A stretch of DNA of 64,000 nucleotides, from contig CM077833.1 of assembly GCA_039720395.1 (NCBI GenBank), positions 10,973,133 to 11,037,132 of the forward strand. The letters are read 5' to 3'. Under the pieces are notes generated by a model. The model was not told the DNA's origin. It was given only the letters and a program-made list of their open reading frames with translations, and ran no database searches. Shown in pieces: positions 11,650 through 24,135 of this stretch; position 1 is the stretch's first letter; each line of letters opens with the position of its first letter. Made by a program: the position numbers and the translations under genes. The DNA comes from Liquidambar formosana (Eukaryota > Streptophyta > Magnoliopsida > Saxifragales > Altingiaceae).

Positions 11650-14461
11650 TGTGAACCCCGGAAATTGGGCCCACAAGGGATTGAAAGAAAATGGATTTGA
11701 AAAAGAAAAAGGAAAGGAGTCGCCACCTTATTTTTTAAAGGAAACAAGGAAAACCCTAAAAATTAGGTTGTTTTAGGAAAACAATTTGAATGACTCCATA
11801 AAAAAAGGAAAGGCAAAAACCAATCTTTTGAAAACCAAAGAAATCGGGGATTCGGAGGCTAAGTTATGACATGGGAAGGTTCTAGGCAAAGCCTATAGGC
11901 ACCCATGTCACCCTTTCGGTCTCTCAGTTCATTTGGGCTAAATTAAGATCTTTCCCATACAAAAATCAGCAAGTATATCATCACAAGAATTGCATGCATA
12001 TCATATATTTCATTCATCCATCCATGCATAATAAGCACATAAAAACAGAAAATAAAGAAGAACAAAACAAAACAAAAAGAAGCCTAGGATGCTTGGATCC
12101 TAGAACGGACTTGAGCCTCACGAAGAGCGCCTACGTACCATGCAACGAAATACATGGATCAAAGTCCACGTAGTTCGATTAGAACTAAGGTTAAGACTTA
12201 ATACAAACCTATGGTTAAAACCCTAGGTTTCCTTATTTGATCAAAAGAGTTGAATTTGATAGAGAGTTTGATTTTAGAAAGAACTCCACAAAATGGAAAC
12301 TTTAATAAAAACCAGAATTTTATTTATGAAGGAAACCTTTGATTAAACCATAGACTTGTATTAAAAATTAACCCTAAATAGGGAGAAGAGAAGGGATAAG
12401 GAAGAAAGGTGAATTGGGGCACCTTCACACCCACTTACCTGAGCGCAATTGCTCCAAACATTAGCCATTTCAGACATAAGCAGCCCTATTTGCCATAGGA
12501 CAAATACCACACCTATTTGCACCCTTACAAGTGCTCAAAACCATGCAAAAACACTAACATGCAAATCTGGACAGAATAGTATTATGACCTAAAATCATCC
12601 ACTAAGCATGCCAATAGCAAAAACAGCGAACAATAATAAGTCCTAACATATTCCTAGAACCATATCATGCATAAAAACCCTAAAACATACTAACATGCAT
12701 GCAAAACTATCATGTTTACTCCATATGAAAAACATATACAGCAAACACGAAGAAAAACCAAATAAAAAAGTCTACTTTATCATGCTATATGAAAACAAAC
12801 ACAAAACAATAACTCTAAAACCCTAAACTCACAAATATGCTTAAAAACATACAAAACATACTTTAATCATGCTAAAACCAAACTAAACAGAAATTATATC
12901 ATGCATATTAACTAACTAAAGCAATATAACATGATGAAAATCCTAACTCTAACATGCAATGACACTAATCCTAGCACAAGGACAAACAGGAGCACAAGAA
13001 TCATAACTATGCATTAAAAACCTAAAGGACAGCCCTAAAGCATGCTAAACAGTAGATAAAAAATAGATATTCCATGTATATTAACTAGCTAGAGTGTTAA
13101 TACATGATAAAAAAGTTACCTTTAACATACAAGAAGCCTCACCCATATGAAAACCTAGTTTAAGCTTGAATAGAGAAGGAGAATACCTTAGTCTCTCTCA
13201 AACACTCAAGTATTAATGCATAAAGTGGCTCCCCTTGTGTTTGTAATTGTTCGTGGCTCCTCAGGTCTTTAGAGTGAATCAAACCAACACGAATCCTCCT
13301 CTTTGTCAAAGTGGTATCACAGCAAAGAGATCAAAACTCACTCAACTTTGAAAAGAAATAGAAAACAAAAAGAGAACAAGAGAAAAGAAAAGTGATTTTC
13401 GTTACTTTGCAGCAGCGGCAACTTCAATCGCGTTTTTGGGTATGAAAACGTTGGATTTGGACAAAGCTTGTGAAATACAAAGTTGTAGAGAATTGAATTA
13501 TCTTTCTAATAAGACCAATTTCATCAAATTCTGACTTCGGATGAAAAAGTTATGATTAAAATACGACTGCTGGTTTTCAGAAAATCTGCTGCTGAATTAT
13601 GACGAATTTCACTCCCCCCAAACCCTCTTCTCCTCTCCCTTGTTTAAAGACATTAAGAGAGTATTTATAGCTGAAATCTGGAGTTTCCCTTTCCTTCCTG
13701 GACTAGGTTTCCTTGGAGAATAATCAAAAGGTATTTTATAATGATAAAAGACTTCTAATCTGAATAGGAAAAGGAAATTGTCTTTTATAAAAATTGGGAG
13801 ACTGACCGCTAACACGCATGCACATGTATCGTATGTGCGTACACACACTCATCACATACGTACACGTGTTAGTGTCATGATAAAAATGGCTAATTTAATA
13901 AAATAATTTTCTTTTCATTTTAACCAAAAATCTCATGCTGTGATTCGCACTAATTCTTCAAGGATAATCCGTAAATAACCACACTAAACTCATCATCAGG
14001 CCATATCAAAATTGAACTTCATGAAACACTTTTGAGGGTAAAATGATGACTAATGAAAGTCAATTTGAAAAGATTTGGTTGGTAATTGTGAGTCAATTAG
14101 AGCTAACCCAAGGAAGGGTCAATTAACCAACTTGAACTACATCGAGCCATTTTAATCCCGAGCCATTGACTTACCAAATTGAACCTAGAAATACCTCTTA
14201 TGCATCCATATGAACTCCAATTGACAATTTGGAGATCATTCCAAGGTCAAATGAAAAGTTTGGGACTTAAAAGACGATTATGCCCCTCAAGTCACAAAAG
14301 CTCTTATTATCCCTCAAGATCAACTCCAATTTGAACCAAAATTCATATCCATTGTCCTTGTGACTCTAGAAAACTAATGCAAGTGACTAGACTCAAAAAC
14401 AAAACAAAAACATGCATGAAATGATGAGCCCTAGTAAGGTGGTGCAAAAATGGGGTGTGAC
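11650..14461 (-). mobile_element. Solo LTR, family 1 (2.8 kb)
   Basis: It starts TGTGAACCCC and ends GGGGTGTGACA, so on the minus strand it reads TGTCACACCCC...GGTTCACA. It is bounded by the perfect 5-bp target duplication AAAAT (11645-11649 and 14462-14466). There is no primer site, polypurine tract or coding interior, so this is a solo LTR left by recombination. It shares blocks with the copies at 43866-49434 and 45720-48716, including GGTGGCGACTCC (here complemented at 11716-11727) and a TACGTAGGCGC block. Ty3/gypsy of the Tat/Ogre kind is a guess from those words. Confidence 0.9.
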
Positions 14462-15362
14462 AAAAATTAATTTCAGCCTAGCCATACAAACTTATTCCTA
14501 AATTCCCCTATATTTGTATTATATCAAAGTCATGGGAGTAATAGGAGTAGCAGTGGTAGTCTGTTATTGATTAAAGTCATTCAAATTGACAGAATGTACC
14601 AAAGCTATGGGGTATTATCTACTACTTAGTTACCGTCTATAATTGATGCAAGTCATTCAAATATACATAACTTTGGACAATTGCTCAGTAAATCAAGTCC
14701 AAATAACCATTCTACGCCCATAACTTTGACAATTGTGAAGGAGAGCACCCTCAATCAGAAGAATGCCAATTGCTTTGAGCACCCTCGCATTAGCTGGTCT
14801 AACATTTCCTATTTCCGTCTTTGGATTCTTTTATTAATTTTATAATCTTGGCAATTTAGCCTTTATTTTATGTCCACGAATTATAATTTTTTACCCATAT
14901 TTATCTTTCCAAAATCTTAGTAAGCAGACTTATGACAATGCTATTTCACCCACACTTTCCCACCCATCCATTAGTGGCAGCTTCTCTTTATTCCATATTA
15001 GGTCTCACATGTTTGCTTTCACTTATATACTTTTAACATATAATGTCGATGGTAAAGGTAGATAGCAAAAGATAAGTGAAATAGCATTTTCCTTCTATTA
15101 TTTAGTTTGTGAGTATCAATATGACCTTCCAAAAATGAGAACTCAAAATGGTTACCTTCCAAAAATAGAATTCAAAATGGTTCAGGTGCAATGCATGTGT
15201 GCTCCAACTAGTTTATATTAAAGGTTTATGTATACCTATCTCCTACCCAAACTCCAAAACATCCTTGAAGTGCGCTGTAAATTCCTTTCTCAAGCTTAGT
15301 ACTTGTCGTGAGAGAGACAAGCATTTCGTGTGCAAATAGGAATATAAGAAGCAATTAAAATG
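14462..15362. other. Intergenic DNA; right end is the flank of the P450 duplication
   Basis: No gene recognised. From about 15328 the sequence (CGTGTGCAAATAGGAATATA onward) matches 30918-30954, the downstream flank of P450 copy B. The duplicated segment therefore begins here, and the copia element at 15363 has split it. Confidence 0.7.
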
Positions 15363-15973
15363 TGTTGGGGAAATTTCTGTGTAATTGATCTAAATGTTCA
15401 AATAATTAATAGAAATTTAAAATTTTCACAATATAAAATATCGAATCACATAAGTAATAACAATTAAAATTATAAAGCATAATAACAAGAGAGAAAATTA
15501 AAGAGATAAAGTTAGAATAGCTGGCCTGTGGGAAGGCACATATGCTCACGCTGTCCTAAAGGAGTTATCGCCTCCCTACGTACAGGTTCTGGCGGACGAC
15601 AACACCTCCAAGATACAACCCCAAAAGCTCATAGCTAGCTCTTCTATGAGTACGTTCACAGGAAGAGTAATTTGAACTGTCCACGATCAGTTGTCCCAAA
15701 ATATAGAGAAAATATAGAAAAAAGAATGAATAATGTAAACTGTGAAGAGAAGAAAAGAGAAGAACATGTATATCTAATATATTTTAGGTCTCTTGGTGTG
15801 TGTCTTTATATAGGCATCTAGGTCTTAGGCTTTAATGCCCTAACGGCTAGTGCAATAAAATTGTAACAGCCAAATTAATTGGGCTTGTAACAGCCCAACA
15901 GTCATATGGGTTAATTCCCAAATTAAAAGCCTCATAGGTTACAAGTTTTGAAACTTCACCAATAATTCTTACA
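15363..15973 (-). repeat. 3' LTR of the copia element
   Basis: 611 bp, starting TGTTGGGGAAATTT and ending AATTCTTACA on the plus strand. A minus-strand TATATAAA lies at 15805-15812. It matches the 21321-21931 LTR with about 4% mismatch. Confidence 0.95.
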
Positions 15974-15982
15974 ATCCCCCAC
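15974..15982 (-). promoter_or_regulatory. Polypurine tract of the copia element
   Basis: The minus strand reads GTGGGGGAT directly before the 3' LTR, the expected plus-strand priming site. Confidence 0.8.
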
Positions 15983-16538
15983 AAGATTCAAAACTTCAAA
16001 ATAAAATTAAATAAATTATATAAACATATGAAATATACATATGGGCAACTATATACTATGCAATGGGCGTAGGTGTCTTCTCGACTTGAACCTACACTTA
16101 GTGTTAACAGTTTCCATTTGAGGAGTCATAGTGGCAAAGCTTGAACTTGACCCCTTATGCCAAACTTCAACATGTCACACACATAGTATTGATATGGGAC
16201 TTGGTTCGATGCGGGTTAGCGCTATTTATGGCCATGCGCTAGTATCTTGATTCTCATGAGAATTTCTAGGGTTAGCCCAATCCCATAGCCGCGGCCTCAC
16301 GGCGGTTCTCACTTAGGTAAGTCCTCCAAGGGTACTGTGACTGTACCCTGCAGGAGTGTTCCTGCCTTGGGCTTATTCAGAGTAAAACTCTTCCTTATTG
16401 TCACATCAATAGCACTCTCACCATAGGGATGGGAAGGAGACGCTCTCCTCATAAAAGGTGCTAATAATGAGTCACGCTCTGCAGATTGTTTCTACCCATT
16501 GAACCTCCTTCATGGGATCTCCAATCACAAAGGTTGGG

Positions 16539-19500
16539 TTACTTCCGTTGGTGACTCCCTGTGGGCTTAAGCCCCATCCCCCTCGATGAATCTAGGACTG
16601 CATTCCTAGAAAGACTTTTGGTCAACTGATCAGCAACATTTTTGTTAGATTTAATAAAGTCAAGAGATACAACATTTTTATTAAGCATGCTTTTCACAGA
16701 TTTTAGGCGCACATGTATATGCCTGTTCATCTTCTTATTTGTATGAGATTGATTCACTAAATCAATAGAAGCTTTACTATCACAATGTATAGATATAGCA
16801 GGCACACTATCACCAATTAAAGGAATTTCTAATAACAAATTTCTAATCCAATCAGCCTCAGTACAAGTAGTATCTAAAGCTATTAATTCAGATTCCATAG
16901 TGCTCCTAGATATAATGGTTTGCTTCTTTGAACCCCATGAGATAGCAGCTCCTCCTAATAAGAATATATATCCTGTAGTAGATTTTACATCTACACTATT
17001 AGTTATCCAGTTGGCATCACTATATCCTTCCACTACTCTTGGAAATCCTTTATAACATAAGGAATAATCTAGAGTTCCTTTAAGATATTTAAATACTCTC
17101 TCCAAAGCAACCCAATGCTCTTTACTAGGATTGTGTGTATATCTACTTAATCTTCCAACCGCATATGCTATATCAGGTCTAGTCTTATTTGCAATATACA
17201 ACAAAGATCCTATTGCTTGAGAATATTCTAACTGGGATACAGGTTCTCCAACATTTTTTGTCAAATATATATTAGGATCATATGGTGTAAACACTGGTTT
17301 AATATCAGAATATTTAAACCTTTTAATCATCTTCTCAATAGCATTAGATTGATCTAAAAATATTCCTTCCGAATTTCTAACCAATCTCATTCCCAAAATT
17401 ATATGTGCTTCTCCCATATCTTTCATATCAAAATTCTTGGATAAATAATCCTTAATATCCTTTACAATATCTAGACTCGTACCAAAGATCAAAATATCAT
17501 CCACATATAAACAAAGTATAGCATGTTGACCTTTATCCATCTTATAATATACACATTTATCATATTCATTAATCTTAAATCCATAATTTAAAATAACACT
17601 ATCAAACTTTTCATGCCATTGTTTAGGAGCTTGTTTAAGTCCATATAAAGATTTCACTAACTTACATACCTTATGTTCTTGTCCCTTAACTATGTAACCC
17701 TCAGGTTGCTCCATATAAATCTCCTCTTCTAAATCTCCATTTAAGAAAGCGGTCTTTACATCCATCTGATGTATAACTAACTTATGAATAGATGCTAGGG
17801 CTACCAAAATTCTAATTGTTGTAATTCTAGACACTGGAGAGTAAGTATCAAAATAATCTATTCCTTTCTTTTGAGTAAATCCTTTAGCTACTAATCTAGC
17901 CTTATACTTATCTATACTTCCATCAGGTTTTAACTTTTTCTTAAACACCCATTTACATCCTATTGGTTTACTCCCTGGAGGTAGAATGGTCAACTCCCAA
18001 GTATTATTTTGAATTATTGATTCAAACTCACTATTTATTGCTTCCTTCCAAAAAGGTGCATCTATCGATGACATAGCTTCTTTATATGTAGTAGGATCTC
18101 CTTCAATTAAGTATGTATAAAAATCATCTCCAAAATTCTTTTCTATTCTACCTCTTTTACTTTTCCTAACTTCTATTTGAGTATTAGTCTCTTCATCTCT
18201 ACGTATGCTAGTAGATGGTCTATCTCTATAGGGTCTATCATTAACTTGGGTGGAAATCCTAGTTTTAAAGGGAAAAATATCTTCAAAGTATGTAGCGTCT
18301 CTCGCTTCTATTATGGTATTATTAGAAATATCGCTAATTTCAGAATTCACAACTAAGAACCTATTAGCACTACTATTGTGAGCGTATCCTAAAAAAACTG
18401 CATCTATTGTTTTGGGACCTATCTTCTTTCTTTTAGGGTCAGGTATCGCCACCTTTGCAAGGCACCCCCACACTTTAAGAATATTTAACCTAGGTATTCT
18501 ATTCTTCCATAACTCATATGGTGTTTTCTCAAAATTTTTAACCATTATGCGGTTAAGTATAAAACAGGCACATAGCAATGCTTCCCCCCACAAGTTCTCA
18601 GGCACTCCAGAACTTAGTAACATTGCATTTACCATATCCATTAAAGTTCGGTTTTTTCTCTCAGCTACACCATTTGATTGCAGTGAATAAGGTGGTGTTA
18701 CTTCATGAACTATCCCATGTTCTTGACAATATAAGTTTAATTCAGTTAGACTATATTCACCTCCTCTATCGGACCTAAGTCTCTTTATTTTCTTCTCCAA
18801 TTGATTTTCAACATCGGCCTTATATATTTTAAATTTCTCAAATACCTCATCTTTAGTTTTAATTAAGTAGACATAACAATATTTAGAATAATCATCTATG
18901 AAAGTTATGAAGTACTTATTTCCGACTCTAGTAGGAGGTCTGTTTGAATCACACACATCACTATGTATTAAGTCTAAAAGGTTGGTATTCCTTTCAATAG
19001 GTTTGTGAGGTCTACTAGGCTGTTTGGCTTGTACACAGATCTCACACTTGTGTTTCATATCTACATTTACCTTAGGGACTAACCCTAAGTTCATCATTCT
19101 CTTTAATTTCTTTAAATTCACATGTCCCAATCGTTCATGCCAAACACTACTTAACTCAACATTAAAAATACTTGGAGGAATTTTATTAATATCATTGACA
19201 GACATTACATTCAACTTAAAAAGACCTTCACTTACATAACCTTTACCAAAAAAAATATTATTCTTGGTTATTACAACCTTATTGGACTCCATAACAACTT
19301 TATAACCTTGCTCAACTAAAGAAGATCCACTAACTAAATTCCTCCTCACTTCTGGAACATGCCGCACACCACTTAAAGTCGAGATTTTCCCAGATGTCAT
19401 CTTCAAGTCCACTTGTCCCATCCCTAATACACGTACGGTGGAATCATTCCCTAACGTCACACATCCTCCACTTGAGTTCTGATAATTTTTGAAAAATGAT

Positions 19501-19943
19501 CGATCAAAACAAACATGTACATTAGCTCCAGAGTCTAACCACCAATCATTGCTTAAATATGTAATATTAATGGATGGGTTAGGATTATACCTTATGGAGG
19601 GTTCATAAGAATTCTCTCGTTCCTCATCAACTAACATATTGACTTGGGCTTTTGGTCTCCCTTGTCCTCTCCTATTGTTGTAATTGGTCTTGAACTCCTC
19701 AGTCTTTTTGAAGAAACAATCTTTAGCCAAGTGATTGGACCTCCCACATACGAAACACAGCCTCTTTTCACCTTCCTTGCCCTTATTCTTATTTTGTTGT
19801 TGGTGGTTTCTGGGTTGGCTATTATTATTCCTCCTATAATCCTTTTTAAAGTTTCTCTCTCTAGGACGGAATTGGTTTTGACCTCTATTGTTGAAATTGG
19901 AGTTGGGATTTCTATTATTTTCTACTAAGTTCAGCTTAGCCTC
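16539..19943 (-). CDS. Copia pol region: gag tail, protease, integrase, RT, RNase H
   Basis: Open from just after the TAG at 19944-19946 to the stop at 16539. It begins with the basic gag tail and a CCHC zinc knuckle ([14 protein letters not shown], near 19719-19760). Then come the aspartic protease ([11 protein letters not shown], near 19530), the integrase zinc domain (HERLGHV...CEIC, near 19140-19030) and the integrase catalytic core. Reverse transcriptase with the catalytic YVDD (near 17505) and RNase H (GYSDANW, near 17020) follow, and it ends in a short basic tail. All key motifs look intact. The proteins copy the element's RNA into DNA and integrate it. The C-terminal RGMGLKP words hint at the Tork group, a tentative assignment. 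Only the stop upstream argues against activity. Confidence 0.93.
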   Translation of the reverse strand, partial: EAKLNLVENNRNPNSNFNNRGQNQFRPRERNFKKDYRRNNNSQPRNHQQQNKNKGKEGEKRLCFVCGRSNHLAKDCFFKKTEEFKTNYNNRRGQGRPKAQVNMLVDEERENSYEPSIRYNPNPSINITYLSNDWWLDSGANVHVCFDRSFFKNYQNSSGGCVTLGNDSTVRVLGMGQVDLKMTSGKISTLSGVRHVPEVRRNLVSGSSLVEQGYKVVMESNKVVITKNNIFFGKGYVSEGLFKLNVMSVNDINKIPPSIFNVELSSVWHERLGHVNLKKLKRMMNLGLVPKVNVDMKHKCEICVQAKQPSRPHKPIERNTNLLDLIHSDVCDSNRPPTRVGNKYFITFIDDYSKYCYVYLIKTKDEVFEKFKIYKADVENQLEKKIKRLRSDRGGEYSLTELNLYCQEHGIVHEVTPPYSLQSNGVAERKNRTLMDMVNAMLLSSGVPENLWGEALLCACFILNRIMVKNFEKTPYELWKNRIPRLNILKVWGCLAKVAIPDPKRKKIGPKTIDAVFLGYAHNSSANRFLVVNSEISDISNNTIIEARDATYFEDIFPFKTRISTQVNDRPYRDRPSTSIRRDEETNTQIEVRKSKRGRIEKNFGDDFYTYLIEGDPTTYKEAMSSIDAPFWKEAINSEFESIIQNNTWELTILPPGSKPIGCKWVFKKKLKPDGSIDKYKARLVAKGFTQKKGIDYFDTYSPVSRITTIRILVALASIHKLVIHQMDVKTAFLNGDLEEEIYMEQPEGYIVKGQEHKVCKLVKSLYGLKQAPKQWHEKFDSVILNYGFKINEYDKCVYYKMDKGQHAILCLYVDDILIFGTSLDIVKDIKDYLSKNFDMKDMGEAHIILGMRLVRNSEGIFLDQSNAIEKMIKRFKYSDIKPVFTPYDPNIYLTKNVGEPVSQLEYSQAIGSLLYIANKTRPDIAYAVGRLSRYTHNPSKEHWVALERVFKYLKGTLDYSLCYKGFPRVVEGYSDANWITNSVDVKSTTGYIFLLGGAAISWGSKKQTIISRSTMESELIALDTTCTEADWIRNLLLEIPLIGDSVPAISIHCDSKASIDLVNQSHTNKKMNRHIHVRLKSVKSMLNKNVVSLDFIKSNKNVADQLTKSLSRNAVLDSSRGMGLKPTGSHQRK

Positions 19944-20561
19944 CTATTCATTTGATCTTTTGGACTCTCCCCTATGTTGTTCTTCAATTCTAATAGAACT
20001 AAAGACTTGGGTCAAAGTCAAATCTCCTTGTTTATGTCTAAGTGACTTAGCAAAACTGGACCATGAAGGTGGAAGTTTATCAATCAGGCATGATACCTTA
20101 AAATCTTCACTAAGTTTGGTACCTTTTTTCTCTACTTCTTTCAACATTTCTTGAAACTCATGGATTTGGGCATTTATTGATTTTCCATCTTTCATAACAT
20201 ATTTATTAAAGTTTGAAACACTAAACCTTTCTATACCGGCATCTTCAATTCCATACTCGGCCTCCAAGAGACTCCAAAGTTCTTTTGCACTACTAGTGGT
20301 GGAACGATAAACATCATACAAACGGTCAGAAAGTGCACTAAGGATCTTATGGCGACAATGGAAATCTATTTGGTCTTTAGAAAGGATTGGCGTAGATGAC
20401 GTTGATTCCTTAGCTGTTTCACTAGGAATTGGTGTTTGTTCTTCTAAAGCAGAATAAAAACCTAACACAGTTAACCAATATATCATTTGACTTTGCCATA
20501 TCCTAAAGTTTTGACCATTAAATTTTTCAGGTTTTACTGAATTAGCCTCTTCAGATGCCAT
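19944..20561 (-). CDS. Copia Gag (capsid) N-terminal part
   Basis: The likely start is the ATG at 20561 (MASEEANSVKPEKFNG); 36 codons further upstream are open, but hydrophobic and AT-rich and unlike Gag. The WQSQM and NKYVMKDGKS blocks are typical of the copia Gag (UBN2-type) domain, which assembles the virus-like particle. It stops at TAG 19944-19946. The same frame continues directly into the zinc knuckle and pol, so a single ancestral gag-pol frame has been interrupted by one stop after about 205 codons. This could be a recent mutation; programmed readthrough is possible but not usual for copia. Confidence 0.85.
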   Translation of the reverse strand: MASEEANSVKPEKFNGQNFRIWQSQMIYWLTVLGFYSALEEQTPIPSETAKESTSSTPILSKDQIDFHCRHKILSALSDRLYDVYRSTTSSAKELWSLLEAEYGIEDAGIERFSVSNFNKYVMKDGKSINAQIHEFQEMLKEVEKKGTKLSEDFKVSCLIDKLPPSWSSFAKSLRHKQGDLTLTQVFSSIRIEEQHRGESKRSNE

Positions 20562-20579
20562 ATATAATATTTTAAGGAT

Positions 20580-21320
20580 GGGCAAATAAATCACACTGCA
20601 CAATTTAAATATTATGTTAATCAAACAAATTTTCAACAATAAAAATAATGAATCTATATCATAAACCAATACAAGCTAGCAATTAAATTTATGCGAGTGA
20701 AAATTAATTATTATCACTAATTATTGTCTTCAAATTTAAAATAATAAACAAAACTTTTCTTTAATTTATATAAAACAGTACAAAAAACCGTTTTAAATAG
20801 AAGACTGCTTTTTTTTTTTTTAAGTTATGTAAAACAGTCCAGAAAACTGTTTTTTTTTTTTTTGTTTTTTGTTTTTTTTTTCCTCCTTCAAAACAAACAG
20901 TTTATAATAAACTGATTTTATTACTGTTGTTGCAGCAAAACTGTTTTTGTAAACCAGTAAATATAAAACTGTTTTTTTTTTCTTTTTTTTTTTTTCAGTA
21001 AATATGTTTTTTTTAAAAACAGTAAATACAAAACTGTTTTTTAAAATCTGTTAAAACGAAACTGTTTTGTAAAACAGTAAATACAAAACAGTGAAATCTA
21101 CAAATACTAAACTGTTACAAACTTTTTAGAAAGGAACTATTTTTTTTTTTTTAATTATTTAGTAAATATGAATAGTAAACAATCGTAAGTCAGGTTTTTT
21201 TTCTTTGAATAAATAAATATAAAACAATAATTTAATTCTTAAAAGATGTGAACCACAAAGTTTCTATCTCCCAACGTTTTTTAATATAAACATGGAATTT
21301 GTTCGATAACTCCTTTAGAT
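20580..21320 (-). other. Copia 5' leader with A/T palindromic repeats
   Basis: The untranslated leader between the 5' LTR (21321) and gag. From about 20770 to 21130 it repeats the words AAAACAGT and ACTGTTTT in both orientations, often spaced by AAATAYAA and separated by long T runs. No standard TGGTATCAGAGC primer site follows the LTR; the minus strand there reads ATCTAAAGGAGTTATCG, and a similar CTAAAGGAGTTATCG lies inside the LTR near 15557. The primer tRNA is therefore unassigned. Confidence 0.6.
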
Positions 21321-21931
21321 TGTTGGGGAAATTTCTGTGTAATTGATCTAAATGTTCAAATAATTAATAGAAATTTAAAATTTTCACGATATAAAATATC
21401 GAATCACATAAGTAATAATAATTAAAATTATAAAGCATAATAACAAAAGAGAAAATTAAAGAGATAAAGTTAGAATAGCTGGCCTGTGGGAAGGCACGTG
21501 TGCTCACGCTATCCTAAAGGAGTTATCGCCTCCCTACGTATAGGTTCTGGTGGACGACAACACCTCCAAGATACAACCCCAAAAGCTCACAGCTAGCTCT
21601 TCTATGAGTACGTTCACAAGAAAAGTAATTTGAACCGTCCACGATCAGTTGCCCCAAAATATAGAGAAAATATAGAGAAAAGAATGAAGAATGCAAACTG
21701 TGAAGAGAAGAAAAGAGAAGAATGTGTATGTCTGATATATTTTAGGTCTCTTGGTGTGTGTCTTTATATAAGCATCTAGGTCTTGGGCTTTAATGCCCTA
21801 ACGGCTAGTGCAATAAAATTATAACAGCCAAATTAATTGGGCTTGTAACAGCCCAACAGTCATATGGGTTAATTCCCAAATTAAAAGCCTCATAGGTTAC
21901 AAGTTTTGAAACTTCACCAATAATTCTTACA
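21321..21931 (-). repeat. 5' LTR of the copia element
   Basis: 611 bp with the element's promoter. A minus-strand TATATAAA stands at 21763-21770. The outer end is followed by the target duplication AAATG. Confidence 0.95.
21763..21770 (-). promoter_or_regulatory. TATA box of the copia 5' LTR
   Basis: TATATAAA on the minus strand, about 440 bp before the LTR's inner end. Conserved at 15805-15812 in the other LTR. Confidence 0.7.
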
Positions 21932-22132
21932 AAATGCTTTATGAATCACAGTTTAATTGGGCTCCATATAAATTGAAAACAAGAATGTGCACGAAAAAAC
22001 AAAACAAAAAAAAAAAAAAAGACAGCATGTTACATACGTAATTTGCAATTTAATGATTTAAGAAGCTCATAGTAAAGGAAGGAACAGTGTACGTACAATG
22101 GATACACGAAAATAGTTGTAGACAAGTTGCAT

Positions 22133-22149
22133 GTGCAGATCATCTGCAC
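22133..22149. repeat. Palindrome downstream of copy A
   Basis: GTGCAGATCATCTGCAC, a perfect 8-bp stem around one base, about 30-45 bp past the stop. It is identical at 31139-31155 after copy B, probably in the 3' UTR. Confidence 0.6.
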
Positions 22150-23156
22150 TACTATATATTTATACAAATTACACAACTAATAAACATAGTTTTTGATGGG
22201 GTTCACATTATTTTCATGATGTTGGAGGCGAACTGGAAGACCCTTTACTGGAATGGGTGACGGATTATATGTGATCTTTTCATTCGGAATTACTTTCTCC
22301 CATCTGAATTTCGTCGCTACATTATACATGAAAACAAGGATCTCTAATCGAGCGTACTCTCTCCCAGGGCACATTCGTGGTCCTCCCCCAAAAGGTACAA
22401 ACGTGTATGGTGCAGGCCCCTTCCCTTCAAATCTTGAAGGATCAAATTTCTCTGGATTTGGGAAGTAGATGGGATTTTTGTGTGTAGTATGTGCAGTCCA
22501 ATATGTCTGCAGGAAAAATGGACCGATCTTAAAATGAAATCGTATGTAGCATTAAGCACCCCATATTTGGAATCAAAACTATATATAGGAGTACATACCT
22601 TCCATCCCTTAGGAATGCTAAACCCTGCGTAAGTGAAATCAGCTATGGCCTCTCTAAAAGATCCATGAGCAGGTGGCGCTAACCTCATTGCTTCATTTAC
22701 CACACACCAAGAATATTTCATCTTCTGAATGTCATCCCAATTTAGCAACTCTCCTGGGCCTTTGGACTTTGCAATCTCCATTTGTTCTATTATTGACCAA
22801 CACAAACGGATATTTTATATATAAGAAACGTGATAAGGGAACACACACATTAGTATTTTCCTTTTGGTCTAAATACATGAAATATTCCCTCATTGTCAGT
22901 CAATAAGCACAACATGAAAGAGATGTTTTAAGTAATTGCCCATCATATTTGAATTTTTTTAGATGTTTTAAAAATAATTTGTTCGTAAAAAGTTATTACC
23001 ATAAAATCTTATTATATTTTGTTCTTTGAATATGTAAAATCAATGCATGAAAAATCAATAAAAATATACAAATATATATGTATCATCATCACTGCCTCAA
23101 TGTGCCAACCTAGTTGGTTGGGATGCTAGTTTCTTCTCTAATGCTTTATGCGTTTC

Positions 23157-23191
<35 letters not shown>

Positions 23192-24059
23192 TCATGATCA
23201 CCCATCAAACCAAACATAAAAAATGCATGTGTATATCTAGATAGAGTGCACTCTATGAAGAAAAACAAATAGTAGAAGAACAACCCCAAATGCCTGGCAA
23301 AGACATTGTAGAAGAAAGACCTAGTTATAGCAAACTTTTTTCCCCTTAATTCTCCACTAATGTATTTTCTTCCAAAGATTGCTATGTTGTACCCATCACA
23401 GTCCTCTTTGTGATACTCAAAGAGATTAAATTTTTAAGAGAGTTTTATCAAATTTAATTAATTTAATATCAATTTTTTCATTATCAAGATACTAACAATA
23501 AAATAATTCTACCCGACAAACCTAAATACAACTATTTGGCTCTTGATTGAGTTGAAATTTTTATTTCTTATAAAAGAAAAACAACAAAAAGCAAAAGACA
23601 AAAAAAACTGTCCTCTTTTACTTTATTTTCTTTCGTTTTCTCAATAAAACTCAACAATACCAAGATCCTCCCAAAACAAATCATGCATGCAAATCTAGAA
23701 ATTGAGTAAATAAAATAATTCTCACAATATTTAATTATTATTTTTTTAAAGGAAGAAAGCAAAATTTGTTCAGATATTCAAATCCGAAAATTTAACAAAC
23801 CAAAACTAAATCATAATTATAAAAATTCAAGGAAAACAACTAAAAAAATTCAAAGAAATATTAATTACCACATATATCATTTTCTTTTCTTCAAGTTTCT
23901 TGACATTTGAGAGTGGTAATAGAGTAGTTTTGTTTTGCAGGTATGTGGCTGTTGAAGAATCCAAGCTATTCTACTACTTGATTGAGTCATGAGAGAACCC
24001 CAAGGAGGACCCTCTAATTCTCTGGCCGGTATAGGTTCCGCCGTTCCGGAAAATTAGAA

Positions 24060-24135
24060 AACAAGGATGAGAAACGTTTGGGGATGTTATGGAGTAAAAC
24101 AAGGAGGAGAAACGTTTGGGGATGTTATGCCATGG
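24060..24135 (-). repeat. Tandem duplication, 38-bp unit x2, in copy A intron 1
   Basis: Two adjacent units, 24060-24097 and 24098-24135, both containing GAGAAACGTTTGGGGATG. Not found in copy B intron 1. Confidence 0.75.

Larger units (their letters stand above)
15363..21931 (-). mobile_element. Full-length Ty1/copia LTR retrotransposon
   Basis: Two 611-bp LTRs (15363-15973 and 21321-21931) flank a gag-pol region on the minus strand. A perfect 5-bp target duplication AAATG stands at 15358-15362 and 21932-21936. The order protease, integrase, reverse transcriptase, RNase H defines Ty1/copia. The LTRs differ at about 22-25 positions by eye (roughly 4%), mostly transitions. The paralogous flank at 30935-30990 is uninterrupted at exactly this spot and gives the empty site. 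One in-frame stop separates gag from pol; otherwise the coding region is open. Confidence 0.97.

Noticed and set aside
18412..19928. Plus-strand open frames across the copia element
   Set aside because: All are antisense to the clear copia pol frame and have no recognisable domain.
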